Of a DNA stretch of 6,482 bases, positions 1 through 5,857 are shown piece after piece. Within the stretch, counting starts at the first letter, position 1. Every line of letters begins with the position of its first letter. The notes beneath the pieces were generated by a model. It worked only from the letters and a program-made list of their open reading frames with translations, ran no database searches and had not been told where the DNA came from. This DNA is from JBBRFH01 sp038224615 (GTDB lineage: Bacteria > Planctomycetota > Phycisphaerae > Tepidisphaerales > Tepidisphaeraceae). The stretch is from NCBI GenBank assembly GCA_038224615.1, contig JBBRFH010000203.1:1-6482 (forward strand), given 5' to 3'. Both the position numbers and the translations under genes were made by a program.

Positions 1-1298
1 GTGTGCGCAACCGGCTTATGCAGGTTCATGAACACGTCATCCGGCCGCCCGAACGACTGGACGCCAGGGTTCCAGAAGTCGCTGAGGTATGCGTCGGCCC
101 CGGTCGGCAGGTGCGTGGGCGTTGCCACCTTTCCACGTAGCGATCGCAGCGTCAAATGCCCCATCGGCTGCTCCATGACATGTGCGTACAGCACCTTGCC
201 ATCGTTGCGAAGGGTCCATCGTCCCCAATCGGGTCGCTCCAGCGCCGCCATGCCGCATTGGTGGATGCTTGCGGCGTTTTGCGACATCCACGTCGCGACT
301 TCCTTCAGCAGCTCGGTCGATTGCCACGGCAGTTCGCCGCGCGCGGTGGGCCCGAAGTTGAGGGTGAGATTGCCGGATTTGCTCACGCAGTTGACCAGCG
401 TTCGGATGATGTCGCCGCTGGATTTCCACGCGGTGTCGCTCGCGCCAAAGCACCAGCTATTGTTGTGGGTGATCCATAGATCCCACGGGAGGATCTTACC
501 CGCGTCGTCGGTGGTGGGTTGGTGTGGCGTATTGAGTTCGCAAGTGTCGAAGTCGCCCGCCCACGCCGGCGCGGGCACTGACTTGATGTTGCCTGCGGTG
601 GCATGACTCAAGCGGTCGTTCAGCACGATGTCAGGCTGCAGCGACCGGATCAGGCGAACGAGTTCATCGGCGCACCACTTTTGTCCGGTGAACTCGCCGT
701 AACTGAAATCGAACGCGAGTAGATCGATCTTGCCGTAGTTCGTAAGCAGTTCGCGCACCTGGCCGTGCAGGTAACGGACGTAGTTGTCCCAATTGCACTG
801 GCGATCCCGCGCGGGCGCGGCGGGATCGTCGCGCAGCGGGTGTTGTCGATCACCCACGGCGGGGTAGTCGGGGTGATGCCAGTCGACGAGCGAGTAATAG
901 AGACCCACGCGGATGCCTTGGGCGCGGAATGCATCGACGTACTCGCGAACCAAATCACGGCGTGCGGGGGTATTGGACGATTTGTAGCCGGTCAGCGCGG
1001 TATCGAAAAGGCAAAAGCCGTCGTGGTGCTTGGCCGTCAGGATCGCATACTTCATCCCTGCGGCGCGACAGAGGCGTGCCCAGGATTCCGGTGCGTAGCG
1101 ATCAGGATTGAACTCTTCAAAGTACCTCGCGTACTGCGCAACCGTCATCCGCTCCGCCGACCGAACCCACTCGCCGCGCGCGGGGAGGCTGTAGAGTCCG
1201 AAGTGAAATGACACACCGAAACGGGCGTCAGTCCACCACTGCAAAGCCGGCGACGACGCTCGAACTCGCTCCGCCGACACGCTCATCGCCATCGTCAT
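1..1298 (-). CDS. Alpha-L-fucosidase, glycoside hydrolase family 29 (C-terminus cut by window edge)
   Basis: About 432 residues are readable on the minus strand without a frameshift. The product should release terminal L-fucose from glycans by a retaining mechanism in a TIM-barrel domain. Near the N-terminus, W21-W22 followed by FGVSFHFGLYS (27-37) and EW (43-44) match the family opening (WF..AKFG.F.HWG.YS...EW). AKHHDGF (89-95) is the conserved second strand, GLYYSLVDWHH (132-142) follows, and IDLLAFDFSYG (191-201) carries the expected nucleophile, D197. QPDIVLNDR (221-229) and SGNLTLNFGPTARGE (308-322) are also typical. The barrel begins at about residue 20 and no signal peptide is visible, so the enzyme is probably cytoplasmic. 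In-frame ATGs lie at 1298, 1292 and 1286. I chose 1298 because an in-frame TGA lies just upstream and GAAGAGG precedes it, although that RBS is weak. Odd points are HFG where HWG is usual, and WDLW (272-275) where many relatives have W-E-T. The family call is secure, but the exact substrate linkage is not. Confidence 0.93.
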   Translation of the reverse strand, partial: MTMAMSVSAERVRASSPALQWWTDARFGVSFHFGLYSLPARGEWVRSAERMTVAQYARYFEEFNPDRYAPESWARLCRAAGMKYAILTAKHHDGFCLFDTALTGYKSSNTPARRDLVREYVDAFRAQGIRVGLYYSLVDWHHPDYPAVGDRQHPLRDDPAAPARDRQCNWDNYVRYLHGQVRELLTNYGKIDLLAFDFSYGEFTGQKWCADELVRLIRSLQPDIVLNDRLSHATAGNIKSVPAPAWAGDFDTCELNTPHQPTTDDAGKILPWDLWITHNNSWCFGASDTAWKSSGDIIRTLVNCVSKSGNLTLNFGPTARGELPWQSTELLKEVATWMSQNAASIHQCGMAALERPDWGRWTLRNDGKVLYAHVMEQPMGHLTLRSLRGKVATPTHLPTGADAYLSDFWNPGVQSFGRPDDVFMNLHKPVAH

Positions 1299-1329
1299 CG
1301 TCAAGCCTGCCTCTTCACTAAGTCAATTC

Positions 1330-1358
1330 GGTATGTGTTCCGACGCCCAATATGTCAA
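1330..1358 (-). promoter_or_regulatory. Predicted sigma70-type promoter of the fucosidase gene
   Basis: Read on the minus strand there is a perfect -35 box TTGACA (1353-1358). A 17-bp spacer separates it from CATACC (1330-1335), a weak -10 box with three matches to TATAAT. It points at the fucosidase start at 1298, which implies a leader of roughly 25 nt. The -35 and spacing are seen directly; the promoter function is inferred. Confidence 0.42.
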
Positions 1359-1362
1359 ACTG

Positions 1363-1381
1363 GGTTACCATTATGATTACC
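1363..1381. promoter_or_regulatory. Operator-like imperfect palindrome upstream of the fucosidase promoter
   Basis: GGTTACCATTATGATTACC reads as an imperfect palindrome: seven of nine arm pairs match around a central T. It sits 4 bp upstream of the -35 box of the fucosidase promoter, a usual place for an activator or repressor of a carbohydrate gene. The symmetry is seen directly. The binding protein is unknown and no regulator gene lies nearby in this window. Confidence 0.38.
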
Positions 1382-1449
1382 GAATTCAACGGCTCTGGGC
1401 AACTGAAGGCTGCACGCGTGTCCTGGTTCGGGGGGGTTCCCGGGGGCGT

Positions 1450-1473
1450 CGGAAAAGTGTCGAACTTTTTCCG
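1450..1473. repeat. Hairpin: CGGAAAAGT / ACTTTTTCCG
   Basis: CGGAAAAGT (1450-1458) pairs with ACTTTTTCCG (1464-1473) across the 5-nt loop GTCGA, with one unpaired T. It lies about 150 bp upstream of the fucosidase start, facing nothing obvious. There is no unpaired T-run beyond the stem, so it is not a standard intrinsic terminator. It could be an operator or a dispersed genomic palindrome. Confidence 0.5.
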
Positions 1474-1701
1474 CGTGCGCAAATCCCCCTCGTGCAGCGC
1501 TTCGGCGACGTGATTGACTTCCTTCGCTTTACCGGCGCAACGTCGTCGCCGCGTGATGGGAACGTCGATTCCGTCGCATTGCTAAGAACAAGCGAATCGG
1601 CGGCTTTGAATAACCCTGGAAATCTTCGAAGCAGGAGACCGAACCGCAGATGACGCAGATTATACGTTTCCGGTCTGAAACCGGCGCCCAAATGCCAAGG
1701 C

Positions 1702-1780
1702 GAACCGCGAAGCAGCGAAGAGCGCGAAGGAAGACGCGAAGAATGCCCATTTCGTTATTTCTTTGTGTTTCCCTTCGCGT
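1702..1780. repeat. GCGAAG repeat cluster with facing CTTCGCGT arm
   Basis: GCGAAG occurs four times in 35 bp, starting at 1707, 1715, 1724 and 1736. The last copy, as ACGCGAAG (1734-1741), is a perfect 8-bp inverted repeat of CTTCGCGT (1773-1780), with 31 nt between them. It lies inside the larger inverted-repeat block. In frame it would encode an Arg/Lys-rich string, which I take as incidental. Confidence 0.55.
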
Positions 1781-1888
1781 TGATCATGGCGCTCATCGCA
1801 TCTTGGCGGCTCGTATGGTTCTGAGGTCGCAATGCTGGGGCTGATAATTACTCGACACTCGACACTTTGTGCCGGTGCGCGGGGTTCA

Positions 1889-1943
1889 CACCTGAAACGT
1901 ATTGCGCAGATTTTCAGGCGGGTTCCCTAATCTGCGTCAGGTG
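1889..1943. repeat. Long imperfect hairpin with an alternative fold
   Basis: CACCTGA (1889-1895) pairs with TCAGGTG (1937-1943), and CGCAGATT (1905-1912) pairs with AATCTGCG (1929-1936). This gives 15 perfect pairs interrupted by one 9-nt bulge. A competing hairpin pairs CCTGAAA (1891-1897) with TTTCAGG (1912-1918). The sequence forms the right half of the composite inverted-repeat block. Two mutually exclusive folds can indicate an RNA switch, but here they may simply reflect repeat structure. Confidence 0.5.
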
Positions 1944-2060
1944 CGAAAGCTGCGGTTCCATAGCATTTTCCTGCTTCGCGGTTCTCCGCAGAATCGCGCA
2001 ACGCGTCATCGGAACAAAAAAAGAAAAATTGCAGCACATTTCCTGTGAAAGACCGGCGAG

Positions 2061-2092
2061 CGTTGCGCATTTCACTCCGGATTGGCGCAACG
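2061..2092. repeat. Inverted repeat CGTTGCGC / GCGCAACG
   Basis: A perfect 8-bp stem (2061-2068 and 2085-2092) flanks a 16-nt loop. It has no following T-run, so a terminator role is unlikely. It lies in the spacer about 330 bp before ctaA. Confidence 0.45.
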
Positions 2093-2147
2093 GCGCTGTA
2101 GATAGGGAGGCGCTCCGCGCCGACCGGCTCTTTGACAAGTGAAGATG

Positions 2148-2271
2148 ATGTATCAGTGATGCATCACCGATGTAGCAGGTGATACATTGGGTTTGGGCCC
2201 TAAAACCGCGTTTCCAGCTCACGGCGGGGGTTTTGGAGACGGGGCAATGTATCAAATGTATCAGTGGTGCA
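2148..2271. promoter_or_regulatory. Cluster of ATGTATCA boxes upstream of ctaA
   Basis: ATGTATCA occurs at 2148-2155, 2247-2254 and 2256-2263, and inverted as TGATACAT at 2180-2187. The 16-mers at 2148-2163 and 2256-2271 differ at only one position. The first box is followed directly by the perfect 12-bp palindrome GTGATGCATCAC (2156-2167). Repeated boxes in both orientations 150-270 bp before the start of ctaA suggest binding sites for a regulator, or a small dispersed repeat. The boxes are seen directly and the role is inferred. Confidence 0.4.
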
Positions 2272-2296
2272 CGCGGGCGGCGGAGGGTGCAGAGGC

Positions 2297-2315
2297 GGGG
2301 CGTCAGGGACGCTCC
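2297..2315. repeat. Short-loop hairpin GGGGCGTC-agg-GACGCTCC
   Basis: An 8-bp stem (seven Watson-Crick pairs and one G:T) closes a 3-nt loop about 105 bp before ctaA. A similar tight hairpin, GGCGC-tcc-GCGCC, lies at 2109-2121. Neither has a T-run. Both look like REP-type extragenic palindromes rather than terminators. Confidence 0.45.
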
Positions 2316-2353
2316 TGCGACCAATCGCCACGGGCGTGCGGTTTTGCGTGCTT

Positions 2354-2377
2354 GGTGGCGGGGTCGATTGCTACACT
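2354..2377 (+). promoter_or_regulatory. Weak candidate promoter for ctaA-ctaB (extended -10)
   Basis: TGCTACACT (2369-2377) fits an extended -10 element (TGn plus TACACT, four of six matches). It would give a leader of about 35 nt before the ATG at 2420. No good -35 box is present at the normal distance, so the call rests on one motif. Confidence 0.22.
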
Positions 2378-2419
2378 TCGGAACTCGGGTTCCAAGGCAC
2401 GGCACCCCAGTATCTTGCG

Positions 2420-3715
2420 ATGACGCCTGACTACGCTGCTCCGACAATCCCGCCCGGCGCCGGACCGCTGTACCGTCGACTGCTGCACCTGTGTGCATTG
2501 GCGGTGGCGATCTCGGTCTTCCCGCTCATTTGGATGGGCGGGCTTGTCACCACGTACGGCGCAGGCCTGAGCGTGCCGGACTGGCCGAACTCGTACGGGT
2601 ACAACATGTTCCTGTTCCCCCCGAGCCAGTGGCTGGGCGGGATCTTCTACGAGCACACGCACCGGCTGCTGGGCACGCTCAGCGGGTTCCTGTCGATCAC
2701 GCTGGCGCTGATGGCATGGGGCCCGGCGCGGACGCCGTTGCGGCGGCAGTTTATCGGGCTGTTCGCGATCGCGATGTGGGCGACCTTCATCCTGACGATC
2801 GGCGCCAACCTGCTGCTGAACCGGGTCGGACAGCAGCGCACGCTGCACCTGTCGAACGTGGACGTGTTGTTCGCATCCCTGGCGATGATTGGCACGATCG
2901 CCCGCTTCTGCATCGCCCGCGACGACCGCCGCTGGGTCCGCTGGCTGACGATCGTGCAGTTGCTGGTGGTCATCATCCAGGGACTGCTCGGCGGGCTGCG
3001 CGTGACCGAACTCAGCATCGAGCTGGCGATGGTCCATGCGTGCTTCGCGCAGTTGTTCTTTTCGCTGGCGGCATTTACGGCGTTAACGCTCAGCACTTGG
3101 TGGCGCAATGCGGCAGATCAATCGCAGGTTCGTGAGGCATCATCAGGTCGATGGGCCGGGCGGATCGCGATCGCGTGCTTCGGAATCATCTTCTGCCAGC
3201 TCATCGCCGGCGCGTTGATGCGACATAACCTCGCGGGCCTGGCGATCCCGGACCTGCCGCTGGCGTTTGGCAAACTCCTGCCGCCGACGAACGAAGCGGG
3301 ACTCGAAGCCGCGAACCAGATGCGGATCGAGTCGTATCACATAGGCCCGACGACGCTCACCCGCGTCTGGCTGCACTTCGCCCACCGCTGCGGCGCGGTG
3401 CTGGTGACGATGGGGATTCTGACGTACGGCGTTTTCGTTCTGATGAAAGTTCGTCAGAGCCGTGCGGTCGTCGTGACGGCCGCTATACTTCTGACGCTCG
3501 TGACGGTTCAGATCACGCTGGGCGTGCTGACCGTCTACTGGCAGAAGCCTGCCGACATCGCCTCGGGACACGTGGCGGTCGGCGCACTGACGCTCATGGC
3601 GAGCGGCGTAGCGATCGCGGTCACGGCGCGTCTCTATGCCCATCGCAAACCGATGTCGACGTCAGCGGCTGCCGCAGTCGAGGGATATCCGAAGGCACAC
3701 TTGGCTACCGCATAA
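2420..3715 (+). CDS. ctaA: Heme A synthase, COX15/CtaA family
   Basis: This 431-residue polytopic membrane protein should oxidise the C8 methyl of heme O to the formyl of heme A for aa3-type cytochrome oxidase. Its two homologous halves are visible. Half one has GLSVPDWP (49-56), the EHTHR motif (78-82, ligand H81) and VHACFAQ (205-211, H206). Half two has GLAIPDLP (273-280), HFAHR (319-323, H322) and SGHVAVG (382-388, H384). Four candidate heme-ligand histidines are therefore present. Residues about 103-170 hold two extra hydrophobic segments (110-133 and 146-164) that I do not expect between the EHxHR helix and the HACxAQ helix. They make the protein longer than the usual 300-350 residues. 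I chose the ATG at 2420 because translation from 2264 would add 52 residues of low-complexity, non-membrane sequence across a hairpin. No clear Shine-Dalgarno precedes 2420. ctaB starts 2 bp after the stop, so the two are surely co-transcribed. Confidence 0.94.
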   Translation: MTPDYAAPTIPPGAGPLYRRLLHLCALAVAISVFPLIWMGGLVTTYGAGLSVPDWPNSYGYNMFLFPPSQWLGGIFYEHTHRLLGTLSGFLSITLALMAWGPARTPLRRQFIGLFAIAMWATFILTIGANLLLNRVGQQRTLHLSNVDVLFASLAMIGTIARFCIARDDRRWVRWLTIVQLLVVIIQGLLGGLRVTELSIELAMVHACFAQLFFSLAAFTALTLSTWWRNAADQSQVREASSGRWAGRIAIACFGIIFCQLIAGALMRHNLAGLAIPDLPLAFGKLLPPTNEAGLEAANQMRIESYHIGPTTLTRVWLHFAHRCGAVLVTMGILTYGVFVLMKVRQSRAVVVTAAILLTLVTVQITLGVLTVYWQKPADIASGHVAVGALTLMASGVAIAVTARLYAHRKPMSTSAAAAVEGYPKAHLATA

Positions 3716-3717
3716 CG

Positions 3718-4638
3718 ATGAAAGCCATCACCGAAGTCACCGATTTTTCCGAGCTCGAGTCACCACTTGCGCCTGCGAAATCGCGCGCCGCCAGCGATTT
3801 TGCCGAGTTGATCAAGATGCGTCTGAACATGATGGTGCTGATCACGACGTTGATCGGCTTCGTCGTGGGCACGGTGGGTGCGATCGACTGGCGTCTGCTG
3901 CTGGAGACGGTGATCGGCACCGGCCTGTGCGCCGCCGGCGCCAGCACGCTGAACGAGGCGTGGGAATATGTCCACGACCGCAAGATGACCCGCACCGCCG
4001 ACCGCCCGATCGCCGCCGGGCGAATGACCCCGCGCGACGCCACGATGCTGGGCCTGCTGATCGCCACCTGCGGCGTGACGACGTTGGCGGTGACGGTCAA
4101 CCTGCTGTCGGCGGTGATGGCGCTGTCGACGATCGGGCTGTACGTGCTGGTCTACACGCCGCTCAAGCGGATCACCACGCTCAACACGCTGGTGGGCGCG
4201 ATCCCCGGCGCCATCCCGCCGATGATCGGTTATGCGGGGGCCGCCAACGGGCTGGGGCTCGAGGCGTTCGGGCTGTTCGCGATCCTGTTCTGCTGGCAGA
4301 TGCCGCACTTTTTGGCGATCGCGATCCTGTGCAAGGACGACTACGCCGCGGCGGGTTTCAAGATGATGCCGGTCGTCGATCGAACCATGACGCGGACGGC
4401 GGTGTGGATCGTGGCGTTCGGGGTGCTGCTCATCGGGGCGAGCCTGATCCCGCTCGCAGTCCAGAAAACGAGTGTTTTGTACACAATTGTCGCCTGTCTG
4501 CTCGGAGGCGGCTTCCTGGCGGCGGGCATCCGCTGCGCGATCCTCCGCACCCGACCGGCGGCGCGGATGGCGTTCTTCGCGTCGATCATCTATCTGCCGC
4601 TCACGCTGGGCGCGCTGATGATCGATCGGTTGCTGTGA
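3718..4638 (+). CDS. ctaB: Heme O synthase (protoheme IX farnesyltransferase), UbiA superfamily
   Basis: This 306-residue membrane prenyltransferase adds the hydroxyethylfarnesyl group from farnesyl diphosphate to heme b, giving the heme O substrate of CtaA. The first prenyl-diphosphate/Mg site is N79-x3-E83-x3-D87 followed by M90, R92-T93 and R96-P97. The Glu at the second position is a variant I know from COX10-like and some bacterial enzymes. YTPLKR (146-151) with T154, N156 and GAIPGAIPPMIGY (160-172) is the conserved middle block. WQMPHF (193-198) and KDDYAAAGFKMMP (206-218) form the second acidic region. About eight to nine hydrophobic segments are visible, and the N-terminal 25 residues look cytosolic. 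The ATG at 3718 lies 2 bp after the ctaA stop, which suggests translational coupling. Length matches the family. No terminator was recognised after the stop. Confidence 0.96.
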   Translation: MKAITEVTDFSELESPLAPAKSRAASDFAELIKMRLNMMVLITTLIGFVVGTVGAIDWRLLLETVIGTGLCAAGASTLNEAWEYVHDRKMTRTADRPIAAGRMTPRDATMLGLLIATCGVTTLAVTVNLLSAVMALSTIGLYVLVYTPLKRITTLNTLVGAIPGAIPPMIGYAGAANGLGLEAFGLFAILFCWQMPHFLAIAILCKDDYAAAGFKMMPVVDRTMTRTAVWIVAFGVLLIGASLIPLAVQKTSVLYTIVACLLGGGFLAAGIRCAILRTRPAARMAFFASIIYLPLTLGALMIDRLL

Positions 4639-4879
4639 CCCTCTCGACCGTGCAACCCGCCGCCCAACCCAACTGCACACGCGGCCGTGAGCCGGTCACT
4701 CTCCGAACGGGCGAGGTTGGGTACGGGTCGCCGACTGCGTTGAACTCAGTCCGACTTCGGACCTTGGTGTCCGCAAGTAGATCCATCGCTGTGCTCAGGA
4801 TGACAACGATTGTCGTGTCCGCGGTGGCGACGATGCTGACGACCCTCGACTGCACCCATCAACCGCCGGCGGGAGAACC
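4639..4879. other. Spacer between ctaB and the ABC ATPase gene
   Basis: These 241 bp contain the inverted repeat CCCAACC (4663-4669) / GGTTGGG (4715-4721) with a 45-nt gap and no T-run, so no convincing intrinsic terminator. A 27-codon open frame starting at ATG 4800 overlaps the ABC start by an ATGA junction, but its coding status is doubtful. No clear promoter was seen, so read-through from ctaAB is possible. Confidence 0.5.
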
Positions 4880-5857
4880 ATGAACAAGGTCGCGTCGTCC
4901 GTCGCTCTGCAAATCAGCAGCGTCGCTTACCGCTACGGCGAGCGCGTGGCGCTCGACGGCGTCACGTTCGACGTCGGTGTCGGCGAAGTCTTCGGGCTGC
5001 TCGGTCCCAACGGTTCGGGAAAGAGCACGCTGTTTAAGCTGCTGTCGACGCTCGTCCCGCTGCAGAAGGCCGGTGAAATCCGCATCTTCGACCTCGACGT
5101 CCGCACGCAGGCGACACTGATCCGCCAGGGAATCGGCGTGGTGTTCCAGCACCCGGCGCTCGATAAGCAGTTGACTGTCGCCGAGAACCTGCGCTACCAC
5201 GGACGGCTGTACGGGATGAAGTCGCCGGCGATTTCCAAGCGCATCGACGAACTGCTCGAGCGGTTCCGGCTCGCCGACCGCGCGAAGGAGATCGTCAACA
5301 CGCTGTCCGGCGGGATGCGGCGCAAGGTGGAACTGGTCAAGGCGATGCTCCCGAGTCCCCGCCTGCTGATCCTCGACGAGCCCAGCACCGGCCTGGATGT
5401 GAACGCCCGCATCGACCTTGCCCGAACGCTCGACGACCTGCGGGCCCGCGGCGAACTCACCGTCATCCTCACGACCCACCTCATGGACGAGGCCGATCGC
5501 TGCGACCGGCTGGCCGTGCTCGACCGGGGCAAGCTGCTGAAGACCGGCACGCCCGACACGCTCAAGGACGAGATCGGCGGCGACGTCATCACCTTTGGCG
5601 GGCGCGACCTCGACGGATTGGAGTTGGCGGTCCGTGACCGGCTCAAGCTGCAGCCTGCGCGGGTGCGCGACCGGCTCCGCATCGAGCGTCCACAGGCGCA
5701 CCTGTTCGTGCCGGAACTGATCAACGCGCTGCCGGGGATGATCGATACCGTCTCGATCGGCCGACCCACACTGGACGACGTCTTCGTCCACCTCACCGGC
5801 CGACAGCTTCACGACGTGGGGGCCGAAGTCACGGACTCAACGTCACGTCGGCGATAG
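4880..5857 (+). CDS. ABC transporter ATP-binding protein, DrrA/NatA (ABC-2) type
   Basis: This 325-residue cytosolic ATPase should drive an ABC-2 type membrane permease. All nucleotide-binding motifs are intact: Walker A GPNGSGKST (42-50), Q-loop Q90, signature LSGGM (142-146), Walker B LLILDEP (162-168) with catalytic E167, D-loop STGLD (169-173) and switch H200. The C-terminal segment ending PTLDDVFVHLTGR (296-308) is typical of DrrA-like ATPases and follows an accessory region of about 80 residues. The start at 4880 is supported by GGGAG about 6 nt upstream. The gene follows ctaAB in the same direction after 241 bp. I recall ABC-2 pairs near cta genes in planctomycetes, where a cofactor or oxidase-assembly role is sometimes suggested, but the substrate here is unknown. 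The expected permease gene does not follow. Instead an opposite-strand arsR-like gene overlaps the last 29 bp. Confidence 0.93.
   Translation: MNKVASSVALQISSVAYRYGERVALDGVTFDVGVGEVFGLLGPNGSGKSTLFKLLSTLVPLQKAGEIRIFDLDVRTQATLIRQGIGVVFQHPALDKQLTVAENLRYHGRLYGMKSPAISKRIDELLERFRLADRAKEIVNTLSGGMRRKVELVKAMLPSPRLLILDEPSTGLDVNARIDLARTLDDLRARGELTVILTTHLMDEADRCDRLAVLDRGKLLKTGTPDTLKDEIGGDVITFGGRDLDGLELAVRDRLKLQPARVRDRLRIERPQAHLFVPELINALPGMIDTVSIGRPTLDDVFVHLTGRQLHDVGAEVTDSTSRRR

Larger units (their letters stand above)
1621..1990. repeat. Composite block of imperfect inverted repeats
   Basis: Three blocks occur on the left and, inverted and in the same order, on the right: TAATCTGCGTCA (1928-1939 versus the complement of 1651-1662), CTGCGGTTC (1950-1958 versus 1641-1649) and TCCTGCTTCG (1969-1978 versus 1627-1636). 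CTGAAA (1675-1680) also matches TTTCAG (1912-1917). A separate perfect 14-bp inverted repeat joins GAACCGCGAAGCAG (1702-1715) to 1971-1984. No transposase or terminal direct repeat was seen. From memory, phrases like these recur in intergenic DNA of planctomycetes and other environmental bacteria, so this is probably a degenerate dispersed repeat rather than an insertion sequence. Confidence 0.6.
1299..2419. other. Long non-coding, repeat-rich spacer between the fucosidase gene and ctaA
   Basis: I see no convincing gene in these 1.1 kb. The open frames are short (about 60-190 codons), are rich in Arg, Ser and Cys, and resemble no family I know. The space holds the fucosidase promoter and operator, a G7 run (1430-1436) followed by CCCGGGGG, a hairpin (1450-1473), a composite inverted-repeat block (about 1621-1990), a 7-bp tandem unit ACTCGAC present twice (1850-1863), an A-rich stretch (about 2012-2028), an 8-bp inverted repeat (2061-2092), two very short-loop hairpins (2109-2121 and 2297-2315) and ATGTATCA boxes (2148-2271). 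No tRNA or rRNA was recognised. Confidence 0.7.

Noticed and set aside
1..606. 201-codon plus-strand open frame
   Set aside because: It is antisense to the fucosidase gene, has no recognisable domain and reads as a GC-driven shadow.
1702..1741. CRISPR array
   Set aside because: The repeat unit is only 6 bp with irregular 8-12 bp spacing; there are no spacers and no cas genes.
1621..1990. Insertion sequence or MITE
   Set aside because: The inverted arms are imperfect and no target-site duplication or transposase is visible; reported as a repeat block instead.
2264..2419. Upstream ATG (2264) as the start of ctaA
   Set aside because: It adds 52 Gly/Cys-rich residues unlike the family, spans the hairpin at 2297-2315, and homologous sequence starts after 2420.
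1914..2498. 194-codon minus-strand frame across the spacer into ctaA
   Set aside because: It overlaps the ctaA start, runs through inverted repeats and is rich in Arg/Ser/Cys with no motif; not a credible gene.
4663..4721. Intrinsic terminator after ctaB
   Set aside because: The 7-bp arms are separated by 45 nt and no T-run follows.
3636..4883. 415-codon plus-strand frame overlapping ctaB
   Set aside because: It is an Arg/Asp/Gly-rich shadow of ctaB in another frame; the ctaB frame carries all the prenyltransferase motifs.
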